Shown here piece after piece: positions 15,695 through 24,515 of a DNA stretch of 64,000 nucleotides. The notes beneath the pieces were generated by a model. The model saw only the letters and a list, made by a program, of their open reading frames with translations, had not been told where the DNA came from and made no database searches. Numbering within the stretch: position 1 is the stretch's first letter; each line of letters opens with the position of its first letter. The DNA lies in contig CAUQXI010000017.1 of the NCBI GenBank assembly GCA_963522145.1, positions 1 through 64,000 on the forward strand, given 5' to 3'. The position numbers and the translations under genes are program-made. This stretch comes from Mesorhizobium_B sp963522145 (GTDB lineage: Bacteria; Pseudomonadota; Alphaproteobacteria; Rhizobiales; Rhizobiaceae).

Positions 15695-15723
15695 TTGACT
15701 TCGGCAGGCCGCTTTCCTATAGA
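15695..15723 (+). promoter_or_regulatory. Sigma70-type promoter for rpmH-rnpA
   Basis: A TTGACT (15695-15700) and TATAGA (15718-15723) are separated by exactly 17 bases, an excellent housekeeping promoter. It lies 130 bases upstream of rpmH in the 315-base divergent gap between the TVP38 gene and rpmH, in which no other gene was seen. The leader of about 120 bases is GC-rich. Confidence 0.72.
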
Positions 15724-15852
15724 CGCGCCACGCTCGGGGCCACCGCCGTCCGGCGCATTTTTTCTTGCGCCTGAGGCTTGGAGGCACCGGACACGCTCCT
15801 GTTTTCGCTGAAGCAGAACCAAGAAGGGCCGCACGCCGCGGTATTCAAATAA

Positions 15853-15987
15853 ATGAAGCGTACCTATCAACCCTCCAAGCTCGTTCGCAAGCGCCGCCAC
15901 GGCTTCCGCGCCCGCATGGCGACCGCGGGCGGCCGCGGCGTCGTCGCGGCCCGCCGCAACCGGGGCCGCAAGCGCCTTTCGGCTTGA
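15853..15987 (+). CDS. rpmH: 50S ribosomal protein L34
   Basis: This 44-residue, very basic protein begins MKRTYQPSKLVRKRRHGFRA and ends RRNRGRKRLSA, matching the complete and nearly invariant L34 of alphaproteobacteria. It is a component of the large ribosomal subunit. It is followed by rnpA 28 bases later, the arrangement found in most bacteria. Confidence 0.98.
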   Translation: MKRTYQPSKLVRKRRHGFRARMATAGGRGVVAARRNRGRKRLSA

Positions 15988-16015
15988 TCCTGACGCGCGG
16001 ACGGATCCTCCCGCT

Positions 16016-16357
16016 TTGACAGGGCAGCCGAGCGTCGGACGCCTGCGAAAGCGGGCCGAGTTTCTGGCCGTGCGCAACAGCGAGAAACGGCGCGGACGCC
16101 TGTTCCTGCTCGAAGTGCTCGACAAGGAAAAGCCGGATGCGCTGCCTCGCATCGGCTTCACCGTGACCAAGAAGGTCGGCAACGCCGCCGTGCGGAACCG
16201 GGTGCGGCGCCGCCTCAAGGAAGCCGTTCGTCAAAATGCCGCCGCTGACATGCGGCCGGGCCATGACTATGTGATGGTCGGCCGGCGTGAGGTGCTGCAG
16301 GCCGGGTGGCCGATGCTTTGCGCCGAGATCAAGCGCCGGGTGAAGGCGAAAAGCTGA
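16016..16357 (+). CDS. rnpA: Ribonuclease P protein component
   Basis: This 113-residue basic protein assists the RNase P RNA in removing 5' leaders from pre-tRNAs. The family core is present: RLRKRAEFLAVRNS, GFTVTKKVGNAAVRNRVRRR (the RNR motif) and a C-terminal segment GHDYVMVGRREVL. A TTG start at 16016 is used because no ATG lies before the conserved RLRKRAEF. It lies between rpmH and yidC; the yidD gene that often sits in this gap is absent. Confidence 0.95.
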   Translation: MTGQPSVGRLRKRAEFLAVRNSEKRRGRLFLLEVLDKEKPDALPRIGFTVTKKVGNAAVRNRVRRRLKEAVRQNAAADMRPGHDYVMVGRREVLQAGWPMLCAEIKRRVKAKS

Positions 16358-16434
16358 GGCCGGTCGGCACCCGCTAGACCCGCCACAGCCAAGTCCCAAA
16401 ATTTGAAGCCTTTCAGCGAATCCAGGGTCCGGTG

Positions 16435-18291
16435 ATGGAAACCAACCGAAACTTCTTCATCACCATCGCTTTGTCGGTGCTGATCCTGACCCTGTGGCAG
16501 GTGTTCTACATGAACCCCCGCATCGAAACGGAGCGGCAGGCCGCCCAGATCGAGGCGCAGCGCACGGAGGCGGCACAGCCCGGCACCTCTGCGGCGCCCG
16601 GCAGTGCGGGTGACATTCCCCAGTCCGGTCCCGGCGTGGGCGGCGCGGCGCTCGCTCCCGCGGGCGGCGGCAATCCCGGTGTGCCCGGAACAGACGGCGC
16701 CACGCCCCAGACGCGCGAGCAGGTGCTTGCCGCAACGCCTCGCGTGCCGGTGGATACGCCGAGCCTGAGCGGTTCGATCAACCTGCGCGGCGCGCGGATC
16801 GATGATCTCAAGCTCAAGGGCTATCGCCTTACCGTCGAGCCGAATTCTCCCCTGATCGAGCTTCTCAACCCGGCGGGCCTGCCCAACGGTTATTTCGTGG
16901 AGCTGGGCTATACGGGACAGGCAGGAGCGGCCGTCGGACCGCTTCCAGGGTCCGACACCGAATGGCGGGTGGAGGGCACCGGGGCACAGCTCACGCCTGC
17001 GACACCGGTGACCCTTGTTTTCGACAACGGCCAGGGCCTCGTTTTCCGCCGCACGATCGCGGTGGACAACGAAACCATGTTCACCATCTCCGATGCGGTG
17101 ACTAACAATGCGGCTGCCCCGGTCAGCCTTTCTTCCTATGGACGGGTGGCGCGCTTCGACAAGCCGCTCACGGCCAGCGCCTATGTGCTTCACGAAGGAC
17201 TGGTGGGCGTCACGGGCGAGGAAGGCCTCCAGGAACACAAATATGCGGCTTTGGAGAAGGAGAAGCAGTTCCTTCCCGGCAAGTCCACGAATGGCTGGCT
17301 CGGCATCACGGACAAGTACTGGGCGGCCGCGCTCGTGCCGTCCGGCCGGCTGCCTTTCCAGCCGCGCTTCGCCTACTTCGAAGGCGCGCATCCGAGCTAC
17401 CAGAGCGACTACATGTCGGATGCCGCGACGATCGCGCCCGGTCAGTCCAGCACGACGGAAACGCTTGTCTTCGCAGGCGCAAAGGAAGTGGCGAAGGTCA
17501 ACGCCTATGAGGAAAGCCGGCAGATCAGGCAGTTCGACCTTCTGATCGACTGGGGCTGGTTCTACTTCATCACCAAGCCGATGTTCTGGCTGATCGATAC
17601 GCTCTACCACTTCTTCGGCAATTTCGGCTTGGCGATCCTCGCCACCACCGTGATCGTCAAGGCGATCTTCTTCCCGCTCGCCAACAAGTCCTATGCGTCC
17701 ATGGCGAAGATGAAGACCGTGCAGCCGAAGATGGTGGAGCTGCGCGAGAAATATGCCGACGACAAGATGAAGCAGCAGCAGGCGATGATGGAGCTCTACA
17801 AGACGGAAAAGATCAATCCGCTTGCGGGCTGCTGGCCGGTGATGATCCAGATCCCGGTCTTCTTCGCCCTCTACAAGGTGCTCTACATCACGATCGAGAT
17901 GCGGCATGCCCCGTTCTTCGGCTGGATCCACGACCTCGCCGCTCCCGATCCGACCTCGATCTTCAACCTGTTCGGCCTCCTGCCATTCGAGGTGCCGCAT
18001 ATGCTGATGATCGGCGTCTGGCCGCTGATCATGGGCGTGACCATGTTCCTTCAGATGCGCATGAACCCGACGCCGCCCGATCCCACCCAGGCCGCGATCT
18101 TCACCTGGATGCCCGTGATCTTCACCTTCATGATGGCGGGCTTCCCGGCCGGGCTCGTGATCTACTGGGCGTGGAACAACACGCTTTCCGTGATCCAGCA
18201 GGGCATCATCATGAAGCGGCAGGGCGCCAAGATCGAACTTTGGGACAATCTCGTCGGCTTGTTCCGCAAGAAACCCACGCCGGCCGAATAG
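16435..18291 (+). CDS. yidC: Membrane protein insertase YidC
   Basis: This 618-residue Oxa1/YidC insertase has an N-terminal membrane anchor (NFFITIALSVLILTLWQVFY), an Ala/Gly/Pro-rich linker (about residues 40-105), the large periplasmic beta domain (about 110-360) and the conserved five-helix core. The core includes the cytoplasmic hairpin (KMKTVQPKMVELREKYADDK) and CWPVMIQIPVFFALYKVLY. It inserts inner-membrane proteins alone or with SecYEG. ATG 16435 is preferred over the in-frame GTG one codon earlier. It is the third gene of the rpmH cluster. Confidence 0.97.
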   Translation: METNRNFFITIALSVLILTLWQVFYMNPRIETERQAAQIEAQRTEAAQPGTSAAPGSAGDIPQSGPGVGGAALAPAGGGNPGVPGTDGATPQTREQVLAATPRVPVDTPSLSGSINLRGARIDDLKLKGYRLTVEPNSPLIELLNPAGLPNGYFVELGYTGQAGAAVGPLPGSDTEWRVEGTGAQLTPATPVTLVFDNGQGLVFRRTIAVDNETMFTISDAVTNNAAAPVSLSSYGRVARFDKPLTASAYVLHEGLVGVTGEEGLQEHKYAALEKEKQFLPGKSTNGWLGITDKYWAAALVPSGRLPFQPRFAYFEGAHPSYQSDYMSDAATIAPGQSSTTETLVFAGAKEVAKVNAYEESRQIRQFDLLIDWGWFYFITKPMFWLIDTLYHFFGNFGLAILATTVIVKAIFFPLANKSYASMAKMKTVQPKMVELREKYADDKMKQQQAMMELYKTEKINPLAGCWPVMIQIPVFFALYKVLYITIEMRHAPFFGWIHDLAAPDPTSIFNLFGLLPFEVPHMLMIGVWPLIMGVTMFLQMRMNPTPPDPTQAAIFTWMPVIFTFMMAGFPAGLVIYWAWNNTLSVIQQGIIMKRQGAKIELWDNLVGLFRKKPTPAE

Positions 18292-18305
18292 GCAACGCGT
18301 CTTCC

Positions 18306-18327
18306 GGCCCTGCCATTCGGCGGGGCC
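18306..18327 (+). terminator. Possible intrinsic terminator/hairpin after yidC
   Basis: The arms ggccctgcc (18306-18314) and ggcggggcc (18319-18327) form a nine-pair stem with a four-base loop (one T-G pair), 15 bases after the yidC stop. Only two T residues follow, so it may attenuate rather than stop transcription into engB. Confidence 0.4.
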
Positions 18328-18346
18328 TTGCTGTAAGGGAACGCGG

Positions 18347-18979
18347 ATGATCGACGCTTCCGTGTTCACCCAACCCTGGATCTTCCTGCGCGGCGTGCCC
18401 GCGATGACGTTCCTGCCGCCGGAAGGCCCGCCCGAGATCGCCTTTGCCGGTCGGTCCAATGTGGGGAAATCCTCGCTCATCAACGCGTTGGTGAACCAGA
18501 AGGCGCTCGCGCGCACCTCGAACACGCCGGGGCGCACGCAGGAGCTCAACTATTTCGTGCCGGACGGCTATTCGGGCGAAGGCGACGACCTGCCGCCCTT
18601 CGCGCTCGTCGACATGCCGGGCTACGGCTATGCGCAGGCGCCGAAGGAGCAGGTGGACCGCTGGACCGCGCTGGTTTTCGACTATCTCAAAGGCCGCACG
18701 ACGCTGAAACGCGTTTACGTTCTGGTGGACGCGCGCCATGGCATCAAGAAGAACGACGAGGACGCGATGGGACTGCTCGACAAGGCGGCCGTTTCCTACC
18801 AGATCGTGCTCACCAAGGCGGACAAGCTCAGGAACGGCGAGATCGAGAAGCTGCTGATAGCGACCGCCGAAAAGCTCAGGCGTCGTCCTGCCGCCTATCC
18901 GGAGGTGCTGGCCACGTCGTCGGAAAAGGGTGAAGGTCTGGACGCCCTGCACGCGGCGATCGCCAAGGCAGTGGAGTAG
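18347..18979 (+). CDS. engB: Ribosome biogenesis GTP-binding protein EngB/YihA/YsxC
   Basis: This 210-residue GTPase has G1 GRSNVGKS, G2 threonine in TSNTPGRTQ, G3 DMPG, G4 TKAD and G5 (ATSS) in the correct order. EngB acts in late assembly of the 50S ribosomal subunit and is usually essential. It follows yidC, as in many alphaproteobacteria. The length is normal for the family. Confidence 0.96.
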   Translation: MIDASVFTQPWIFLRGVPAMTFLPPEGPPEIAFAGRSNVGKSSLINALVNQKALARTSNTPGRTQELNYFVPDGYSGEGDDLPPFALVDMPGYGYAQAPKEQVDRWTALVFDYLKGRTTLKRVYVLVDARHGIKKNDEDAMGLLDKAAVSYQIVLTKADKLRNGEIEKLLIATAEKLRRRPAAYPEVLATSSEKGEGLDALHAAIAKAVE

Positions 18980-19063
18980 GCATCCCGTCCTCACAACGAA
19001 AGAGGAATGCAGCGCTCTCGAGCTGCCGCCCGCCCGCTGTGTAACCCGCTTGAGCTTAAAAGA

Positions 19064-19567
19064 TCAGGCGGCGCCGGAAGGTGTGAACTTGAGCGCGACG
19101 CCGTTGATGCAGTGGCGCTTGCCCGTAGGCTGCGGGCCATCGTCGAAGATGTGGCCAAGATGGCCGCCGCAGCGGCTGCAATGCACTTCAGTGCGCGTCA
19201 TGAAGAGCGAATTGTCTTCCTTGATGCCGACGGCGTTCGGAAGCGCTTCCCAGAAGCTGGGCCAGCCGGTACCAGAATCGAACTTTGTTTCGGAGGAATA
19301 GGCGGGCTGGTCACAACCGGCGCAGGCGAACAGCCCCTTACGCTTCTCGTGGTTGAGCGGGCTGGTGCCGGCATATTCCGTACCTTCCTCCCGCAAGACA
19401 TCATATTGCTCGGCGGACAAGACCTTGCGCCACTCCGCCTCGGTCTTGGTGACGGGGAAGCTTTCGGCCCGAGCAGGCTGCACACGTCCAAGCCCGACGA
19501 TCGCGCCGCTCCCAGCGAGCACCACCCCGAGGCGGGCGGAGCCGAGAAGAAACTGACGACGATTCAT
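19064..19567 (-). CDS. msrB: Exported peptide-methionine (R)-S-oxide reductase
   Basis: This 167-residue MsrB reduces the R-epimer of methionine sulfoxide. It starts with a twin-arginine-like signal (NRRQFLL followed by ARLGVVLAGSGAIVGLG and AxA cleavage near ARA), so it probably works in the periplasm. The zinc-binding CxxC pairs (CAGCD and CSRCG), the GTGWPSF motif and the resolving/catalytic C153 in RHCING are present. It is on the same strand as, and just downstream of, the fasciclin gene and the ECF sigma pair, and may share their envelope-stress regulation. Confidence 0.92.
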   Translation of the reverse strand: MNRRQFLLGSARLGVVLAGSGAIVGLGRVQPARAESFPVTKTEAEWRKVLSAEQYDVLREEGTEYAGTSPLNHEKRKGLFACAGCDQPAYSSETKFDSGTGWPSFWEALPNAVGIKEDNSLFMTRTEVHCSRCGGHLGHIFDDGPQPTGKRHCINGVALKFTPSGAA

Positions 19568-19743
19568 GTTGAGGCTTCCTCGAATACAAGCTCCGCGCTC
19601 AATTGCTTTCTAGGAGCGGAAGCGCGGATGCGCAAAATCAACTCGCCTTGATGGCGTTGGCACCAAACGCATCTCCCCGCGCGACTGTTGCGCGGGGAGA
19701 GCAGAGGCCGGAGGTCAGCCCAGCGTTGTTTCGATCGAAGCGA

Positions 19744-20298
19744 TCAGGCCTTGGGCAGAAGCACCTTGTCAATCACGTGGATCACGCCGTTGGACTGCTT
19801 CACATCGGCAATGGTGACCGTCGCCACGCCGCCGGTCTCGTCGGTCAACGTGATCTTGTCGCCGTCCATCTTGGCCTGAAGCACGCAACCGCCCACCGTC
19901 TTCACGGCATGGGTGCCGTTGTCGTCCTTGATCATCTTGCCGATCACCGAAGACATGGCATCCGCGGCAACCACATGGCAGGTCAGAACCTTGGTCAGCT
20001 GGTCCTTGTTTTCAGGCTTGAGCAGCGTGTCGACCGTGCCGGCCGGAAGCGCCTCGAAGGCCTCGTTGGTCGGCGCGAAGACCGTGAACGGACCCTTGCC
20101 CTGAAGGGTCTTGACCAGGCCGGCAGCCTTGACGGCGGCGACCAGCGTCGTGTGGTCCTTCGAGTTCATGGCGTTCTCGACGATGTTCTTGTCGGCGAAC
20201 ATCGCCGCGCCGCCCACCTTCGGGTTGTCCGCGGCGAAGGCTGCGGTTGCGGAAAGGGCGACAACGCCCGCGAAAAGCATCGAACCAAACTTGCGCAT
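19744..20298 (-). CDS. Secreted fasciclin (FAS1) domain protein
   Basis: This 184-residue protein has a Sec signal peptide (MRKFGSMLFAGVVALSATAA, cleavage near AFA) and one complete FAS1 domain. The domain shows the H1 and H2 features: GPFTVFAPTNEAFEALPAGT and a C-terminal SNGVIHVIDKVLLP. FAS1 domains mediate adhesion or matrix binding; the bacterial substrate is unknown. A good ribosome site (GGGAG) lies six bases before the ATG. It is next to an ECF sigma/anti-sigma pair on the same strand, an arrangement known for SigK-controlled MPT70/MPT83 in mycobacteria. Confidence 0.93.
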   Translation of the reverse strand: MRKFGSMLFAGVVALSATAAFAADNPKVGGAAMFADKNIVENAMNSKDHTTLVAAVKAAGLVKTLQGKGPFTVFAPTNEAFEALPAGTVDTLLKPENKDQLTKVLTCHVVAADAMSSVIGKMIKDDNGTHAVKTVGGCVLQAKMDGDKITLTDETGGVATVTIADVKQSNGVIHVIDKVLLPKA

Positions 20299-20479
20299 GG
20301 AAACTCCCTGTTATCTTGCCCGATGGGCTCTTGGATTTCGTGCCTCGCAGGAACCGGAACCGGAGCCTTTCGGGCGACGCAACAGCAATCACGGGAGACG
20401 GGAGAGGTAAGTTTCAGGAAAACGAAACAAACGTGAAAGAACTGTTCCGAAGCGAGGCGCGCGGTGCACGCGATGCAGT

Positions 20480-21205
20480 TCAGATGTCGCGCAGTCCGCC
20501 TGCCGCCACGACTGGACCCGTGGGCTGTCCGGTGGGCGAGCCGCCCTGCGGCTCAAGGCTGATGGCCAAGACCGCGCCGGCGGCGAGCCTGGCCTGCGCT
20601 TCGGGCGAAAGACGGATGTGGATCGTCGATCCCGCTGGGATCAAGCCCACGGAAACCGGCGCGTTGCCGCCCTCGATCATCCAGAGCTCGAAATCGCGGT
20701 CGCCCGCGCGGCTTCCCGACACATGCGACAGGGAGACTTCGCGTGCCGCCGCATCATAAACGGCGAGATAACGGACATCGCTCGTTTCCTGAGCATCGAG
20801 TGCTGCCACCATGCGGTGGGGCGCCTCGCCCACTGGACGGAACACGAACGGAGCAGCAGAAAGCAGAAGCAGGGCCGTCAGCGCTGCAGCCGAAAGCCCG
20901 CGCCAGAACACCAGGCTTCCCCACAACCCCGTCTTGCCGGCTCGCGCAATCTCCGCCGTGCCGGCAAACAGGCGACGATCAAGCGCGGCCTTCACGGAAG
21001 CGGGCGGCGCGATTTCCGGATAAGCCGCGTCAAGTGGCGCGAGCCGCGTTTCCCAGCGGGCTATCGCCAAGGCAAAGTCGGGCTCGGCCTCCGCGCGGGC
21101 AGCGGCGGCCGTCCGATCGGAAAGCGGCAGGACGCCGAGAACATATTCGGCGGCGAGCATGTCGTCGCCTCCGTGTTCCTCGTCCATGTGCTCGTCGGGG
21201 CTCAT
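20480..21205 (-). CDS. RskA-like transmembrane anti-sigma factor
   Basis: This 241-residue protein has an N-terminal cytoplasmic anti-sigma region (AAEYVLGVLPLSDRTAAAAR), one transmembrane helix (about residues 115-135, LSAAALTALLLLSAAPFVF) and a periplasmic C-terminal anti-sigma-K domain (YDAAAREVSLSHVSGSR, FELWMIEGGNAPVSVG). It would hold the adjacent sigma factor inactive until regulated proteolysis. The start at 21205 is chosen because its ATG overlaps the sigma factor stop as ATGA. Confidence 0.88.
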   Translation of the reverse strand: MSPDEHMDEEHGGDDMLAAEYVLGVLPLSDRTAAAARAEAEPDFALAIARWETRLAPLDAAYPEIAPPASVKAALDRRLFAGTAEIARAGKTGLWGSLVFWRGLSAAALTALLLLSAAPFVFRPVGEAPHRMVAALDAQETSDVRYLAVYDAAAREVSLSHVSGSRAGDRDFELWMIEGGNAPVSVGLIPAGSTIHIRLSPEAQARLAAGAVLAISLEPQGGSPTGQPTGPVVAAGGLRDI

Positions 21206-21753
21206 CGCTCCAGGCAATCCCTCAGTTTCAAAAGGCTGCGGCGCAGCCAGGTTCGCATCGTGTTGAGCGGGACGCCGAAGCGCCGCGCAAGCTCGTCATA
21301 GCTGTCACCCCTCAGATAGGCGCCGCGCACCGCTTCCGCGCGCGCCGCCTCGAGCTCGCCCAGGCAGCGGTTGATCCGCTCTCCTTCATTCAACCCGATT
21401 GCCACGGCTTCCGGGCTCGGCGCGGCATCGGCGATGCCGAGCGCCGTGTCGATATCGGCTGCAGGCGCCTTTCGTGAGCGGATCCGGTCGATCGCATGAT
21501 TGCGCGCAACCGCGACCATCCAGGAGATCGGGGAAAGCTCCGAAACGGCGAAGCGGTCGGCCTTCGTCCATATTTTGACGAAGACCTCCTGCAGCGCTTC
21601 CTCGGCCTCGGCCCGATCATTCAAGACACGCAGGCAAACGCCAAAAAGTTTCGCGGATGTTTGCCGGTAAAGCGTGTCGAAGGCCTGCCTGTCGCGCAAT
21701 GACACGCGCAGGATCAGCTTGGAGATGTCGGGACCGGAAGCGGTGGCAGGCAT
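21202..21753 (-). CDS. ECF RNA polymerase sigma factor, SigK-like
   Basis: This 183-residue ECF sigma factor has region 2 (TLYRQTSAKLFGVCLRVLN through EALQEVFVKIWTKA and WMVAVARNHAIDRIR) and region 4 (LRGDSYDELARRFGVPLNTM then RTWLRRSLLKLRDCL), with no extra domains. The pair with an RskA-type anti-sigma suggests the ECF19/SigK-like group. The start 21753 is the ATG closest to the conserved core; the frame stays open to 21849. Likely targets are its own operon, the fasciclin gene and possibly msrB. Confidence 0.9.
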   Translation of the reverse strand: MPATASGPDISKLILRVSLRDRQAFDTLYRQTSAKLFGVCLRVLNDRAEAEEALQEVFVKIWTKADRFAVSELSPISWMVAVARNHAIDRIRSRKAPAADIDTALGIADAAPSPEAVAIGLNEGERINRCLGELEAARAEAVRGAYLRGDSYDELARRFGVPLNTMRTWLRRSLLKLRDCLER

Positions 21754-21914
21754 CGCGAGGCAAGCTAGCAGCTTTGCTTTCCGTTTCAACGCTTCACGCG
21801 CAAGGAAGGTAGGCCTTTCCCGCTGTTCAGGCCGATGCTCGCCATTCAACTTTCACATGTGTTGCGCTAGAGGGACGCCACGCTCCGCTACCTCACGCCG
21901 AAGGCACATCCGTC

Positions 21915-22826
21915 ATGGATTCCACGACCGACCTCAACGATCCCTTCCAGGCGGCCACAGCGCAGGCGCAATTGCTGTCGGCCGCCCTGCCCTTCATGCA
22001 GCGCTACGAGAACAAGACCGTGGTGGTGAAATATGGCGGGCACGCCATGGGCGACGCCGCCCTCGCGCAGGCATTCGCGCGCGACATCGCGCTTCTCAAG
22101 CAGTCGGGCGTGAACCCCATCGTGGTGCATGGCGGCGGACCGCAGATCGCGGCCATGCTGGCCAAGCTCGGCATCGAGTCGCGCTTCGAGGGGGGGCTGC
22201 GTGTGACCGACAAGCGCACGGTCGAGGTTGTCGAGATGGTTCTCGCCGGTTCCATCAACAAGGAGATTGTGGCGCTTATCAACGCCGAGGGCGAGTGGGC
22301 GATCGGGCTTTGCGGCAAGGATGGCAACATGGTCTTCGCTGAAAAAGCGCGGAAGACGGTGGTCGATCCCGACTCAAACATCGAGCGTGTGCTCGACCTA
22401 GGCTTCGTGGGCGAGCCGGTGGAAGTTGACCGGACGCTTCTCGATCTTCTCGCGCGCTCGGAGATGATTCCGGTCATCGCGCCCGTCGCGCCGGGCCGCG
22501 ACGGCGAAACCTACAACATCAACGCGGACACATTCGCGGGCGCAATCGCAGGGGCCGTAGAGGCCACGCGCCTGCTTTTCCTCACCGACGTGCCCGGCGT
22601 GCTCGACAAGAACAAGCGGCTGATCAACGAGCTTTCGGTGGCCGAGGCGCGCGCCCTGATCGCCGACGGCACGATCTCGGGCGGCATGATCCCCAAGGTC
22701 GAGACGTGCATCGAGGCCATCGAGCGCGGCGTGGAAGGCGTCGTCATCCTCAACGGCAAGACGCCCCATTCGGTGCTGCTCGAACTGTTCACCGAGCACG
22801 GCGCGGGCACGCTGATCGTGCGGTGA
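21915..22826 (+). CDS. argB: Acetylglutamate kinase
   Basis: This 303-residue enzyme phosphorylates N-acetylglutamate in the second step of arginine synthesis. It shows the N-terminal helix typical of the arginine-inhibited, PII-binding type (AQAQLLSAALPFMQRYENKT), the phosphate loop VVVKYGGHAMGD, VHGGGPQI, and the ATP/substrate segments YNINADTFAGAIA, DVPGVLDKN and GGMIPKVE. Length and order are normal. Its position downstream of engB is shared by many Hyphomicrobiales. Confidence 0.97.
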   Translation: MDSTTDLNDPFQAATAQAQLLSAALPFMQRYENKTVVVKYGGHAMGDAALAQAFARDIALLKQSGVNPIVVHGGGPQIAAMLAKLGIESRFEGGLRVTDKRTVEVVEMVLAGSINKEIVALINAEGEWAIGLCGKDGNMVFAEKARKTVVDPDSNIERVLDLGFVGEPVEVDRTLLDLLARSEMIPVIAPVAPGRDGETYNINADTFAGAIAGAVEATRLLFLTDVPGVLDKNKRLINELSVAEARALIADGTISGGMIPKVETCIEAIERGVEGVVILNGKTPHSVLLELFTEHGAGTLIVR

Positions 22827-22900
22827 GGCTCGAGAGGATCGAGACTGCGGCTTCCCGCAACTCCTCAATTTCGACCGAATAGCAGGCGCACAGAGCCGGC

Positions 22901-23611
22901 ATGAGTGATTTCGCCACGCCGCAGGACTTCTCCCATGTCGACACATGGGTGTTCGATCTCGACAACACGCTCTACCCGCACAAATCCAACCTGTTCGCGC
23001 AGATCGACGTGCGAATGACGGCTTATGTCGCCGAGCTTCTGTCAATGGACCCGGCGGAAGCGCGTGTGCTGCAGAAGGAGCTTTACCGCGAGCACGGCAC
23101 GACGCTCGCCGGGCTGATGGCGCGGCACAGCATCGATCCTGACGACTTCCTCCAGAAGGTCCATGACATCGATTACTCGCCGGTGGAAGCGAACCCGGCT
23201 CTCGGCGAGGCGATCCGGCGGCTGCCGGGGCGAAAATTCATCTTCACCAATGGCGACCGCCCTCACGCCGAGCGCACGGCGCGGAAGCTCGGCATCCTCG
23301 ATCATTTCGACGACATCTTCGATATCGTGGCTGCCGGCCTGACGCCCAAGCCCGCGCCCGAGAGCTATGACCGGTTCGCCGCGCTCCACGGGATCGCCGG
23401 GCCGACTTCCGCCATGTTCGAGGATCTGGCGCGCAACCTCGTCGTGCCCAAGGCGCTCGGCATGAAGACGGTGCTGGTGGTGCCTCGCAACTTCGAGCCG
23501 ACATTCTCCGAAATCTGGGAGCGTGACCGGGAATTCACGGACGAGGTGGATTTCGTCACCGACGACCTTGCCGCCTTTCTGTCCTTTCTTGTTGTCGAGG
23601 AACAGGCTTGA
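22901..23611 (+). CDS. HAD-type pyrimidine 5'-nucleotidase
   Basis: This 236-residue HAD hydrolase carries motif I FDLDNTLYP, motif II FTNGDRPHAERT, motif III Lys near PKPAPESYD and motif IV FEDLARNL. The YjjG/SDT1-like subgroup dephosphorylates pyrimidine nucleoside monophosphates and related phosphoesters. It follows argB by 74 bases and its stop overlaps the next gene's TTG start as TTGA, so the two are coupled. Confidence 0.9.
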   Translation: MSDFATPQDFSHVDTWVFDLDNTLYPHKSNLFAQIDVRMTAYVAELLSMDPAEARVLQKELYREHGTTLAGLMARHSIDPDDFLQKVHDIDYSPVEANPALGEAIRRLPGRKFIFTNGDRPHAERTARKLGILDHFDDIFDIVAAGLTPKPAPESYDRFAALHGIAGPTSAMFEDLARNLVVPKALGMKTVLVVPRNFEPTFSEIWERDREFTDEVDFVTDDLAAFLSFLVVEEQA

Positions 23612-24495
23612 GCCGCTTTACGTCGGTTGAAGCCCGGATCGACCGCGCCGCGCACGCGGTTCTCGACCGGCTGTCCGCGCGCGGAGCCTCCGGCGCACTG
23701 GTTGAATTTCTCGTGTTCGGGCTCAAGCAGGCCTGGGCCTGCCTGTTCGGCGGGCTGATGCTCCTGCTTCTGGTGGGGACCAAGCTGTTCTGGCCCGAGG
23801 GCGCATTTCTCGCGCGCTACGACTTCCTGTTTCTCGCCAGCCTTGCGATCCAGCTCCTGATGCTCGCAGCAAGATTGGAAACGAGCGGAGAGGCCAAGGC
23901 CATCCTGTTGTTCCATCTGGTCGGAACGGCGATGGAGCTCTTCAAGACAAGTGCCGGCTCGTGGATCTATCCGGAGGACGCCTTTTTCCGGATCGCCGGC
24001 GTGCCGCTTTTCTCGGGCTTCATGTATGCGGCAGTGGGTTCCTATCTCGCCCGCATCTCGCGCATCTTCGACATGCGCTATGCGGGCTATCCCAGACTAG
24101 CGCTGACCGTGCTGCTCGCCGGCGCGATCTACGTGAACTTCTTTGCCCACCACTTCATCGCCGACATGCGGATCGTTCTGTTTGCAGCGACTGCGCTCCT
24201 GTTCGCGCGCACAATCGTGCATTACCGCGTCTTCCGCTTCAGACACCGAATGCCGCTCCTGCTCGGCTTCGGCCTCGTGGCGCTGTTCATCTGGCTGGCG
24301 GAGAATGTCGGCACCTGGGCGCGGGCCTGGACCTATCCCGCGCAGGCCGCAGGCTGGGCGCCGGTTTCGATCAGCAAGCTCGGCGCGTGGTATTTGCTGA
24401 TGATCGTGTCCTTCGTGCTCGTGACGCTGGTGCACCGCCCCCGCGCGCTGGCCGAGCGCGAAGGCCCTGTTCCGGGAGGTGTGCCTGCCTCCTAA
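23608..24495 (+). CDS. DUF817 family integral membrane protein
   Basis: This 295-residue protein has about eight hydrophobic segments and the DUF817 signature features: a conserved start (EFLVFGLKQAWACLFGGLML), the central KTSAGSWIYPE and FSGFMYAAVGSY, and YVNFFAHHFIADMR. No function is established for the family; histidine-rich membrane segments hint at a metal or lipid role but this is guesswork. The TTG start overlaps the preceding stop; no better ATG precedes the conserved region. Confidence 0.85.
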   Translation: MSRFTSVEARIDRAAHAVLDRLSARGASGALVEFLVFGLKQAWACLFGGLMLLLLVGTKLFWPEGAFLARYDFLFLASLAIQLLMLAARLETSGEAKAILLFHLVGTAMELFKTSAGSWIYPEDAFFRIAGVPLFSGFMYAAVGSYLARISRIFDMRYAGYPRLALTVLLAGAIYVNFFAHHFIADMRIVLFAATALLFARTIVHYRVFRFRHRMPLLLGFGLVALFIWLAENVGTWARAWTYPAQAAGWAPVSISKLGAWYLLMIVSFVLVTLVHRPRALAEREGPVPGGVPAS

Positions 24496-24515
24496 GCTGA
24501 AGGACCCACTTCAGC
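24496..24515. terminator. Hairpin between convergent genes
   Basis: A perfect seven-base stem (gctgaag 24496-24502 with cttcagc 24509-24515) and a six-base loop sit directly at the ends of the two convergent genes. There is no T-run, so termination is only suggested by position. Confidence 0.35.

Noticed and set aside
16358..16434. Search for yidD between rnpA and yidC
   Set aside because: The 77-base gap is too short; the gene is absent at its usual place.
16267..18549. A 760-residue open frame on the minus strand opposite rnpA, yidC and engB
   Set aside because: It is antisense to three certain genes, has no recognisable domain, and its composition (Arg/His/Asp-rich) is that of a shadow frame in GC-rich DNA.
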